From the NCBI GenBank assembly GCA_020072645.1, contig JAIQGK010000022.1:1-64000 (forward strand): 64,000 bases of DNA, read 5' to 3'. Positions 1 to 6,963 of the stretch are shown here, piece after piece. Below the pieces are notes generated by a model. That model ran no database searches, was not told the DNA's origin, and was given only the letters and a program-made list of their open reading frames with translations. The translations under genes were made by a program, and so were the position numbers. Every line of letters starts with the position of its first letter. Within the stretch, counting starts at the first letter, position 1. The stretch is from Terriglobia bacterium (GTDB lineage: Bacteria > Acidobacteriota > Terriglobia > Terriglobales > Acidobacteriaceae).

Positions 1-24
1 CAGGGGTTGACTACAAAGACTAAT

Positions 25-56
25 GCAGGGAAAGGGGAAGCGTCCCCTTCCCCTGC
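25..56. repeat. GC-rich inverted repeat at left edge
   Basis: GCAGGG at 25-30 is complementary to CCCTGC at 51-56, and the A/G-rich and C/T-rich inner parts also pair, giving a near-perfect hairpin. It may be a terminator or a dispersed palindrome belonging to a gene left of the window. No T-run follows it, so the terminator reading is weak. Confidence 0.45.
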
Positions 57-85
57 ACCCCATCCCCTCAACCTAGTGGAAGAGA

Positions 86-131
86 AAGTGTCAGGTATGT
101 GCCCGGTCTAAAGTGTCAGGGATCTGCCCGG
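86..131. repeat. Two direct copies of a 21-nt unit, period 25
   Basis: A unit beginning AAGTGTCAGG and ending TGCCCGG occurs at 86-106 and again at 111-131 with two substitutions. The rest of 132-366 shows no gene that I can support; 161-190 contains a short ACCACGAAGGAACACAAGG stretch of the kind dispersed between genes in such genomes. Confidence 0.5.
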
Positions 132-366
132 CTGTTCAGCTGAAGGACGCTGGCAGAGGGCTGTAAACCCTTTAACCACGAAGGAACACAAGGGGGACCT
201 TGAGATCCTACGCCAATTTGGGCTGATCTGGGATGATCTGGGCTAAGTCCTTTGGAATCCTAATTGGGGCGCAGGGGGAGGTAAGATCGGATAAATCGGG
301 GCATCGGGACATTAGGTGATGGGGTGATCTTGGACATCGGAAGCCGAACCTATCCGCTCCGGCTCC

Positions 367-1323
367 CTACGAACTCCCAATCAGCACGCCGGCCACAAAA
401 ACCAGTGTTCCGCCTAGCACCACCTGCAACGTCGCGGAAACCCACGGTGTTTCCATATAACGGTGGCGCACCCAGGCAATTGCGCCCAGCTCCGCCATTA
501 CCACGGCCACCGCGACGATAGTCGCAATTCGAAATGACGGTATTAGGAAGGGAAGCGTGTGGCCAATCCCGCCCAGCGTCGTCATCAAGCCGCAAACCAG
601 CCCGCGCACCCACGGATGCCCGCGGCCGGTAAGGCTGCCGTCATCTGAAAGCGCTTCAGCAAATCCCATGCTGATGCCCGCGCCCAGTGAAGCTGCCAGT
701 CCCACCAGAAAGGCAAAGTGCGATTCATGCCGGGCAAACGCGGCGGCAAAAACCGGCGCCAGCGTCGATACCGATCCATCCATCAGTCCGGCCAGCCCCG
801 GCTGGACTATCTGGAGAACAAAAAGCCTGCGGCTGGCTTCATCTTCTTCGCGGCGCGTTCCGGCATCCAGCTTTTCCCGGCCCAGCTCTTCAGCCCGCAG
901 CTCGTGCTCGCGCTCTTCCTGCGCCAGATCATTCAGCAACTGGCGGATGCTGGCGTCCTGCGTGCGCGATGCGGCCTTCTCATAAAACAGGCGCGTCTCC
1001 ACTTCCAGCGTGGAAGCCTGCCGTCGCGCGGCTTCTGGACGCAGTTGCTGCGTCAGCCAGATTGCGCGGCGGGTCACCAATCCTCTCACGTCGCCTCGGC
1101 GGATCAGCGGTATGTGCTCCCCAAACTTTGCCCGGTAAAGATCAATCAGCCTGCGCCGATGCGTGGATTCCTCGTCGCGCATGCCTTCAAACATTGAGGC
1201 CGTTGCGGGAAAGTCTTTGCGGAAATTCTCGGCAAAATCGCTATAGACGCGTTCGTCCTCTTCCTCTAAACCGATCGCCAGGGCAAGTACTTCTTGTTCT
1301 GAAAGGCTTTCAAAGCTGCGCAT
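367..1323 (-). CDS. mbfA: MbfA-like ferritin/VIT1 iron exporter
   Basis: The N-terminal ~150 residues are a ferritin/rubrerythrin-like four-helix domain with Glu/His pairs typical of a di-iron site (DEESTHRR near residue 50, QEEREHE near residue 135). The C-terminal half has about five hydrophobic segments, including a Gly-rich GLMDGSVSTLAPVFA stretch of the VIT1/CCC1 transporter family. This order of domains is that of MbfA, the membrane-bound ferritin-like protein that exports iron in rhizobia. Length 318 aa is normal for the family. It is expected in the inner membrane, limiting cytosolic iron or oxidative stress. The gene stands alone; iron regulation is inference, as no operator was identified. 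Confidence 0.85.
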   Translation of the reverse strand: MRSFESLSEQEVLALAIGLEEEDERVYSDFAENFRKDFPATASMFEGMRDEESTHRRRLIDLYRAKFGEHIPLIRRGDVRGLVTRRAIWLTQQLRPEAARRQASTLEVETRLFYEKAASRTQDASIRQLLNDLAQEEREHELRAEELGREKLDAGTRREEDEASRRLFVLQIVQPGLAGLMDGSVSTLAPVFAAAFARHESHFAFLVGLAASLGAGISMGFAEALSDDGSLTGRGHPWVRGLVCGLMTTLGGIGHTLPFLIPSFRIATIVAVAVVMAELGAIAWVRHRYMETPWVSATLQVVLGGTLVFVAGVLIGSS

Positions 1324-1427
1324 AGGTCTTTAAGGGCCGGCGCGGCGCGCCGACTCAACTGGGCATTCTACTGCATTGAGTGAACAGCGGGGGCCTTTAG
1401 GCAGACGTTCATCGCGAAGCGATGAAT

Positions 1428-1553
1428 TTAGAACCCAAACTGCACCACTACCGACATTTTTAGACCGGGTCCAATCCGCTCGCCCCTGATCTGCACCCCT
1501 TTAGGTGAGTTCCCATCTACAATCTGCCACGTACCTCCGTCGTGAAAATTCGC
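1428..1553 (-). pseudogene. Possible C-terminal coding remnant
   Basis: Directly after the stop codon of the upstream lactonase-like gene, the same frame stays open for 41 codons. It reads protein-like (FHDGGTWQIVDGNSPKG, then GPGLKMSVVVQFGF) and ends in TAA at 1430-1428. It has no start codon of its own. It could be the tail of a lost gene or chance. The rest of 1324-1553 is non-coding as far as I can see. Confidence 0.25.
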
Positions 1554-2558
1554 TTACTCAATCCGCACAACCCTCTCACTAACCTTGGGGAATTTTTCAA
1601 ACACGGCGGGGTCATGGCCGGGTACGATTAGCCGGGGCGAAGCGGCGAGTTGTTTCATGCGGTCCTGGGCGCGGAGATTGGACGCCGCATCAAGCGTCTG
1701 GGCGATAGGCACGTGCTTTTCCAGGTTTTCATAAAGATACATGTTGTCGCTGGCCAGGATCACCGTGCCGCTTTTGGTGTTCACGCCCAGGTATTGCGAC
1801 TGGAACGTATGCTTGCCGCCGGTATAGCAGGTAATGCCGGGAAGAATCTGCTGGGCGTCGCCATTAATCAGCGTAACGCGGCCCGCCAGGTTGAGCTTGA
1901 CTGCGGCCAGCACGTCGTCTGGCTCAATGCCGCCATGAGTGCGCGGGCTCTGCCATGCTTCTCCTGTGTAATAGGTGTATTCATCTTTTTGCAGCCAGAT
2001 GCGCGCCTTGGGAAAAAGGTCCATGCCGTCCGCGTGGTCCCAGTGCATGTGCGTGATCACCACGTCAGTAATGTCTTCTGGCGTGAGCGCGGGCTGGCCT
2101 GTGGGCATGATGCCGGGCTCGCCAATAGCTTCAGAAGCTTTGATGAAACTCTCCACCTTGAATTGCTTGAAGAATTGCGGACGATAGAAACCGGAATCGA
2201 CCAGGATGTTATGGCCGTTGCCGCGGATGAGCCAGACCGTCATGGCGATGGAGAATTTTCGCTGCGGATCGGCGTCGGCAATGAGCGCGTTGACGGGAAA
2301 GTCTGGAATGGAAGCGTAGCGGATGGCAAAAACTTCATACACCGGCGCTGCGGAGGTCGCGGAAGAAGATGTTGGCGCGGATTTAGTCTGTGCTGCCTTC
2401 CCGGAGTTATCGGCACCGCGCGTGGACGAGGCCGGTGACTCCCAAAAGGCTGTGGCATAATCTACGGAACGATTTGCGAGGTTTCCTGGAGAAGTCTGTG
2501 CAATAGTGAAGAGACTTGAGACAAGAAACAGCGCTGCGGCAATCGATTTTGCTATCAT
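1554..2558 (-). CDS. Secreted metallo-beta-lactamase-fold hydrolase (lactonase-like)
   Basis: An N-terminal hydrophobic segment (residues ~4-20, ending AQTS) is a likely signal peptide, followed by a Ser/Thr/Ala-rich linker of about 50 residues. The zinc motif THMHWDHADG lies near residue 170, with further metal ligands likely at GKHTF and at the C-terminal PGHDP. This matches the N-acyl-homoserine-lactonase-like (AiiA/AttM) branch of the MBL superfamily. The substrate cannot be told from sequence; quorum quenching is only one possibility. At 334 aa it is longer than AiiA because of the signal and linker. It diverges from the membrane protein that begins at 2613. Confidence 0.75.
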   Translation of the reverse strand: MIAKSIAAALFLVSSLFTIAQTSPGNLANRSVDYATAFWESPASSTRGADNSGKAAQTKSAPTSSSATSAAPVYEVFAIRYASIPDFPVNALIADADPQRKFSIAMTVWLIRGNGHNILVDSGFYRPQFFKQFKVESFIKASEAIGEPGIMPTGQPALTPEDITDVVITHMHWDHADGMDLFPKARIWLQKDEYTYYTGEAWQSPRTHGGIEPDDVLAAVKLNLAGRVTLINGDAQQILPGITCYTGGKHTFQSQYLGVNTKSGTVILASDNMYLYENLEKHVPIAQTLDAASNLRAQDRMKQLAASPRLIVPGHDPAVFEKFPKVSERVVRIE

Positions 2559-2612
2559 CGGGCTCCATTTTGAGGCATGATCCGGAAATAAAGAAAGCTA
2601 AAACAACACTGC

Positions 2613-3095
2613 ATGAATAGTTCTAAAATGTCGAGACTTCCCAAAGTCCCTTCATTATTGCGTCGCATCAGTTTCAGCTTTTTGCTGGGCTTTGCGCTGT
2701 TTGTACTGGGCGCGGGATTACAAGGCGTGTTGCAGCAGCGTGGCGTTACTCGCACCAATGCTTATGTGGATGACCTGGTGCTGGGAGTGCTGGCGGGTTT
2801 GCTGGCGTTTGCCTATGAGCATCGGCGATCGCGGGAACTGCGCCAGAAGCTGGCGGTGATTTCCGCCATGAACCATCACGTCCGCAATGCACTGCAAACC
2901 ATTGCTTATGTGCCCTACACTGAGCAGGCCAAACAGATGTTGCTGATCCAGCAGTCAGTCAACAGGATCCAGTGGGCGCTCAATGAAATTTTGCCCGGAG
3001 AAGGGCTCGAAACCCAGAATTTCCCACCGGCAATCCCGTTAACCAGGAAAACGATGGAGACGGAGCCGCAGACAGGAACGTCGGGCAAAGGGTGA
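2613..3095 (+). CDS. Two-TM protein with kinase-DHp-like helix
   Basis: Two hydrophobic segments (residues ~18-40 and ~52-66) precede a cytoplasmic helix with AMNHHVRNALQTI, which resembles the phospho-acceptor His helix of HisKA-type kinases. No ATPase domain follows, because the protein ends at 160 aa with a Pro/Thr-rich tail. It may be a stand-alone dimerisation/phosphotransfer protein or a small membrane protein of unknown role. An alternative start lies at 2628. I do not recognise a named family. Confidence 0.6.
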   Translation: MNSSKMSRLPKVPSLLRRISFSFLLGFALFVLGAGLQGVLQQRGVTRTNAYVDDLVLGVLAGLLAFAYEHRRSRELRQKLAVISAMNHHVRNALQTIAYVPYTEQAKQMLLIQQSVNRIQWALNEILPGEGLETQNFPPAIPLTRKTMETEPQTGTSGKG

Positions 3096-3156
3096 GTCGG
3101 GGGTTCTGCCAGTTGGAAAAATCTCTTTGCGCGGACGAAAGACATCTGGCCCTCGA

Positions 3157-3948
3157 TCACGCGCCATTTTCACTCGCCAGTCTCTTTGCCGGCGCGCCCA
3201 GCAGCCTGTCAAACTCTCGCTTGCTCACGGCGTAACATTCGCAGGAGCGTTTCATCAGCCCGGCATGATCAAGGATTGTTACGTTGCCGCGTGTATAACG
3301 GATCAGCCCGGAGCGCTGCAGCTCGCCGGCGACAAGCGTTACGCCTGGCCTTTGTACACCAAGCATCATGGCCAGAAATTCCTGCGTGAGCGGAAAATCA
3401 TTCGACTGCATTCGGTCATGCGTCATCAACAGCCAGCGGCAACAACGCCGCTCCAAAAGATGAAACGTATTGCAGGCGGCCGATTGCGCCACCTGGTTGA
3501 AGAATGCGTGGGCATAATGCAGCATGGCCGTTCGCAGGGAAGCGCTGCGTTTCATTTCCTGCAGGAAAATTTTTGCCTTCATCTGTAGTCCGTGGCCGGC
3601 CACCTGCATGTAAACACTCATGGGCGCTTGGCTGTCGCCGAATATCACGGGCAAGCCCACAATGCCTTCATTGCCAATGGTGCCAACCTCCGCCGCATCG
3701 CCGTTTCTCATGGTGTTGACCAGTGAAGCCACACCGGTCTCAATGAATTGGACAAATTCGATTGGCTGGTCCGCTTGATACAGCGACAGTTTGTATTTTA
3801 ACTCTACTGGCTGGAGATGCCGGCGCAGGCGCGCATAGTCTTCCGCGGGCAAGAGATTCAGCAGGCGATTCTGTGGTCCGGATTGCGCGGTCTCAGATGC
3901 TGCGACCCTATGCTGGTTTTTCACCCGTTGTGTGGAAGCGCTTGGCAT
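3157..3948 (-). CDS. Crp/Fnr-family transcriptional regulator
   Basis: Residues ~30-150 form a cyclic-nucleotide-binding-like beta roll (LKYKLSLYQADQPIEFVQFIETG, then VNTMRNGDAAEVGTIGNEG). Residues ~180-245 form a winged helix with the recognition part TQEFLAMMLGVQRPGVTL. No Cys cluster for a Fe-S cluster is present, so oxygen sensing like FNR is unlikely. This short subgroup is common in Acidobacteriota and often lacks a known ligand. It is monocistronic, between the DHp-like protein and corA. Confidence 0.85.
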   Translation of the reverse strand: MPSASTQRVKNQHRVAASETAQSGPQNRLLNLLPAEDYARLRRHLQPVELKYKLSLYQADQPIEFVQFIETGVASLVNTMRNGDAAEVGTIGNEGIVGLPVIFGDSQAPMSVYMQVAGHGLQMKAKIFLQEMKRSASLRTAMLHYAHAFFNQVAQSAACNTFHLLERRCCRWLLMTHDRMQSNDFPLTQEFLAMMLGVQRPGVTLVAGELQRSGLIRYTRGNVTILDHAGLMKRSCECYAVSKREFDRLLGAPAKRLASENGA

Positions 3949-4095
3949 AATGATTCCCCCGATAGCGGCCTCCCGCGCTCGATTTCAAGGCTGACTAAAG
4001 TCTACCGAAAATCCATCTTCCCCGTCGCGGGAGCGGACTACCTGGTTGCCGGTCGCACTGGCCGCCTTGCCGTCTGCTCAGCTGCTTCGCCTTGT

Positions 4096-4980
4096 TCAGA
4101 ACCACTTCTTTTTCTTGAAGTACAGCAGAGTGGCCACCGTGGTCAGAGACATCAAACCAACGGCGTACCAGGTTCCATATGGACTGTGTTGCCAGGGCAG
4201 CGGCAGGTTCATGCCAAAAAAGCCGGTGATAATCACCATGGGCAATGCAATGGTGCCCCAGATTGTCAAAACCTTCATGACCTCATTGGTGCGGTTGGCG
4301 ACGGCGGAAAGATAAATATCCAGCGCGCCGCTGAGCAGGTCGCGGTAGGTCTCAATAAATTCCGTGGTGCGGACCACGTGGTCATAAACGTCGCGCAGGT
4401 AAGGATCGAACTTGTCAGAAAGCAGCCCGCCTTCTCGCCGGACCAGCGAGTTCACCACCTCACGCATTCCGCCGGCCGCGCGTCGAAACTCAATCAGGTT
4501 GCGCTTGAGCTTGAAAATCCGCGCCAGCACTCTTGGCTCAGGGCACTCCAACACAATCGATTCAATCTCTGAGGTTTCATCGGCAATGCGGTCCAGGACG
4601 GGAGAATATTCGTCCACAATCGTGTCCAGCAGGATGTAAAAAATCTTATCGACGTCAGTGACCTTGCTCTGCTCGGCCCGCACGCGGGCTTTCTCCAGAA
4701 TGTCGGAATTCGGTTCATGCACGCTTACGATTTCGTTCTTCGTCAGGAAAAGGTCAAAGTCCTCAAAGGTAAATTCAGCGTCGTTACGCAGGTGCTTGAG
4801 CACGCAGAAGATGTAGGTCTCATATTCCTCCATCTTGGCTCGCTGCGGCCGGTGCCGGCAGTCTTCCACCTGCAACTCATGGAAACCAAAGCGCTCAGCC
4901 AGTTTGTCCAGCTCCAGGGAGTTGGGGTCAGAGACATCAAACCATGAAACTCCGGGCAGCTGTTGCTGTAGTGCGCTCAT
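4096..4980 (-). CDS. corA: CorA-family Mg2+/divalent cation transporter
   Basis: A long N-terminal cytoplasmic region rich in charged helices is followed by two C-terminal membrane helices joined by a loop that carries the diagnostic GMN motif (ITGFFGMNLPLP, residues ~252-263). The protein ends in KKKKWF after the second helix. The length, 294 aa, and layout match CorA channels that assemble as pentamers and import Mg2+ or related cations. Its start ATG is at 4980. The region 4981-5187 up to the next gene is non-coding and includes a T-rich stretch that may carry its promoter. Confidence 0.9.
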   Translation of the reverse strand: MSALQQQLPGVSWFDVSDPNSLELDKLAERFGFHELQVEDCRHRPQRAKMEEYETYIFCVLKHLRNDAEFTFEDFDLFLTKNEIVSVHEPNSDILEKARVRAEQSKVTDVDKIFYILLDTIVDEYSPVLDRIADETSEIESIVLECPEPRVLARIFKLKRNLIEFRRAAGGMREVVNSLVRREGGLLSDKFDPYLRDVYDHVVRTTEFIETYRDLLSGALDIYLSAVANRTNEVMKVLTIWGTIALPMVIITGFFGMNLPLPWQHSPYGTWYAVGLMSLTTVATLLYFKKKKWF

Positions 4981-5187
4981 CTCAAGGAAGTATAGCTGGG
5001 GGGACGGGGCGCTCAGGCCAAAGCTGCTGCTCGTCGCGATTCAAAACAGCACCAGAGCTGCATTTTTGCTTAGTTCTACAACCTCTGGGCCGGGCCTTAG
5101 TTCTAACTGTTTAAGACAGTTTCCGCCGTATGGGGCTAACGGCCACTTTTTTAACCGACTCAAATTTTGGCGATCCTGAATAGATAA

Positions 5188-5970
5188 ATGAGGCGATTCT
5201 TCCATCTCTGTTTGGTCTTGATCTTCACTTGTGGCCTTGCGTTCGCGCAGGCGCCGCCGCCCGGTGCGACAGAATCGTCCAGCGTAATAACCACGAATCT
5301 TACCGCTGATTCTTCATCCAGCGTTATGGCCATGGCTGAAGCGCCCTTGCTGCCTCAGCCCACCCGGCTTCAGCAGATGAAAAACATGATCAAGCTGCAG
5401 GTGAACCGCGCCATCGACGGGAACCCGTATCCTTCTCTCACTGAATGGCAGCCGCTCACCGCAAGGCAGAAATTCGACGTGTTTCTCCATAGCACGTATT
5501 CGCCGCGCACCTTTGCCAACGCTGCTATCGATCAAGCCGCCGACCGCGTTAAAGGCAAGCACCTGAACCGCGAATATGAAACCGGCTTCCGCGGCGTTGG
5601 CCAGCGTTATGGCATCAATCTGGCCACCAATGAAACGTACGTTTTCTTCCAGCGCTTTCTTTTTCCGACTTTGCTGAAGCAGGACCCCAGATATTTCCGT
5701 AATCCTGATCTGCCGTTCTTCCAGCGCGCCCTGTATGCCATGAGCCGCGTTCTGATTACCCGCACGGACAGCGGCGGCCAGACTTTCAATTCTTCGCGGA
5801 TCCTCAGCATCGCCGCTTCACGCGCGGTCTCTGACCTTTACGTGCCTGGCGAGCGCCAGGGCATGCATCCTATTGCGGGCTGCGTTAGCTTCACTCTCTT
5901 GCGCGATGCCGGCGAGAACCTTCTGCATGAGTTCTGGCCTGACGTTCGCCGCAAATTCCTGCATCGCTAA
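5188..5970 (+). CDS. Secreted protein of unknown function
   Basis: A clear signal peptide (FHLCLVLIFTCGLAFAQA) starts this 260-aa protein. A Ser/Thr-rich linker follows, then a compact domain with WQPLTARQKFDVFLHSTYSPRTF near residues 85-110 and ETYVFFQRFLFPTLLKQDPRYF near 150-170. I have no named family for it; proteins of this look are recurrent in acidobacterial genomes. It probably acts in the periplasm or at the outer membrane. It is flanked by genes on the opposite strand, so it forms its own unit. Confidence 0.65.
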   Translation: MRRFFHLCLVLIFTCGLAFAQAPPPGATESSSVITTNLTADSSSSVMAMAEAPLLPQPTRLQQMKNMIKLQVNRAIDGNPYPSLTEWQPLTARQKFDVFLHSTYSPRTFANAAIDQAADRVKGKHLNREYETGFRGVGQRYGINLATNETYVFFQRFLFPTLLKQDPRYFRNPDLPFFQRALYAMSRVLITRTDSGGQTFNSSRILSIAASRAVSDLYVPGERQGMHPIAGCVSFTLLRDAGENLLHEFWPDVRRKFLHR

Positions 5971-6013
5971 AAGCCACGTCGAAGCCGAAGCCTCAAAAAC
6001 GCATCGCTAATTA

Positions 6014-6388
6014 TCAAGCCTTACCTTCTGGCCCGAACAATGACAGCAGATGGCCATCCACGTCTCTGAAGTGGACTGCCCAGTCGGTCGGCGTTACTTG
6101 CCGCGGCTCGCTCAGAAATGCCACGCCTTTGTCGGCCAGCGCTTTGTGTGTGGCCCGCAGATTGTCCACCCCGAATGAGACTTCAACCGCTTCCGCCAGC
6201 GGCGTCGCATTCATGTGCCGTGGACTCAGACCCAGCATCACGCTTCCGCATTGCAGCAGAGCAAGGGCGGGCTCCTGCATGATTACTTTGAGTCCCAGCT
6301 TGTCTTTATAAAAACCAATCGCTGCTGGAAGGTCGCGCACACCCAGCATAATGGCCGCGATCCGCGAAATCTGGACTGGTTCCCCCAT
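6014..6388 (-). CDS. VOC-family (glyoxalase/bleomycin-resistance-like) protein
   Basis: A 124-aa single-module VOC fold: IAAIMLGVRDLPAAIGFYKDKLGLKV at the N-terminus and WAVHFRDVDGHLLSLFGPEG at the C-terminus. The start at 6388 is chosen because AGGAGG lies five bases upstream; a longer ORF begins at 6406. The activity is unknown: dioxygenase, glyoxalase, or antibiotic-binding are all possible in this family. It diverges from the MarR gene at 6492, and two operator-like palindromes lie in the shared intergenic region, so it is probably the MarR target. Confidence 0.85.
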   Translation of the reverse strand: MGEPVQISRIAAIMLGVRDLPAAIGFYKDKLGLKVIMQEPALALLQCGSVMLGLSPRHMNATPLAEAVEVSFGVDNLRATHKALADKGVAFLSEPRQVTPTDWAVHFRDVDGHLLSLFGPEGKA

Positions 6389-6413
6389 GAAAGCCTCCTG
6401 TCTCATCTGATAT

Positions 6414-6478
6414 AGTTAGCAAGGCTAATTAAACTGCCCTGGTGGCATTGGTCAAGCAAATAGTTAGCCTGGCTAAAT
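6414..6478. promoter_or_regulatory. Two MarR operator-like palindromes
   Basis: TTAGC-AAG-GCTAA lies at 6416-6428 and TTAGCC-T-GGCTAA at 6464-6476. Both begin within the shared context TAGTTAGC and their centres are 48 bp apart. They sit between the divergent VOC (start 6388) and MarR (start 6492) genes, which is where a MarR dimer would be expected to repress both. The dyads are seen directly; their use by this MarR protein is inference. Confidence 0.65.
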
Positions 6479-6491
6479 AAATAACAATTCA

Positions 6492-6929
6492 ATGGCAAAG
6501 CTGAATAAAGTTGAAGAATTGGCGGATCGCCTGCACAGCACTGCCATCCATTTGCTGCGCCAGGCCCGCGTACAGGACACGGCCACTGGACTTGCCCCGG
6601 CCCGCCTGTCGGCGCTTTCCGTCCTGGTCTTTGGCGGCCCCATGTCCCTGAATAAACTCGCCACAGCCGAGCAGGTGCGTCCCCCTACCATGAGCCGCAT
6701 TATTGACGCCCTGGAATCGGCAGAACTGGTTCGCCGTACCGTGGACCAGCAGGACCGCCGCGCCGTGGTGCTTGAGGCCACGGAGAAAGGGGCGGCCATC
6801 CTGTGGCAGGGACGCAAGCGGCGCGTAAAATTTCTGGCCAAACACCTCTCCCGGCTGAGTGAAGAGGAACGCAAGAAAATTGGCGACGCCATCACCGCAA
6901 TCCAGAAAGCCATGCCCCGTCAACCTTGA
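6492..6929 (+). CDS. MarR-family transcriptional regulator
   Basis: A 145-aa winged-helix protein. The HTH region is MSLNKLATAEQVRPPTMSRIIDALE (residues ~55-80), followed by the wing VRRTVDQQDRRAVVLEATEKG and a C-terminal dimerisation helix. DQQDRR is the usual D-x-R-D-x-R-like wing motif of MarR proteins. It probably represses itself and the divergent VOC gene through the paired dyads upstream. The ligand is unknown. Confidence 0.88.
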   Translation: MAKLNKVEELADRLHSTAIHLLRQARVQDTATGLAPARLSALSVLVFGGPMSLNKLATAEQVRPPTMSRIIDALESAELVRRTVDQQDRRAVVLEATEKGAAILWQGRKRRVKFLAKHLSRLSEEERKKIGDAITAIQKAMPRQP

Positions 6930-6963
6930 TAAGATAGCCATTCCCTTGAGGTCTTAATCCTTC

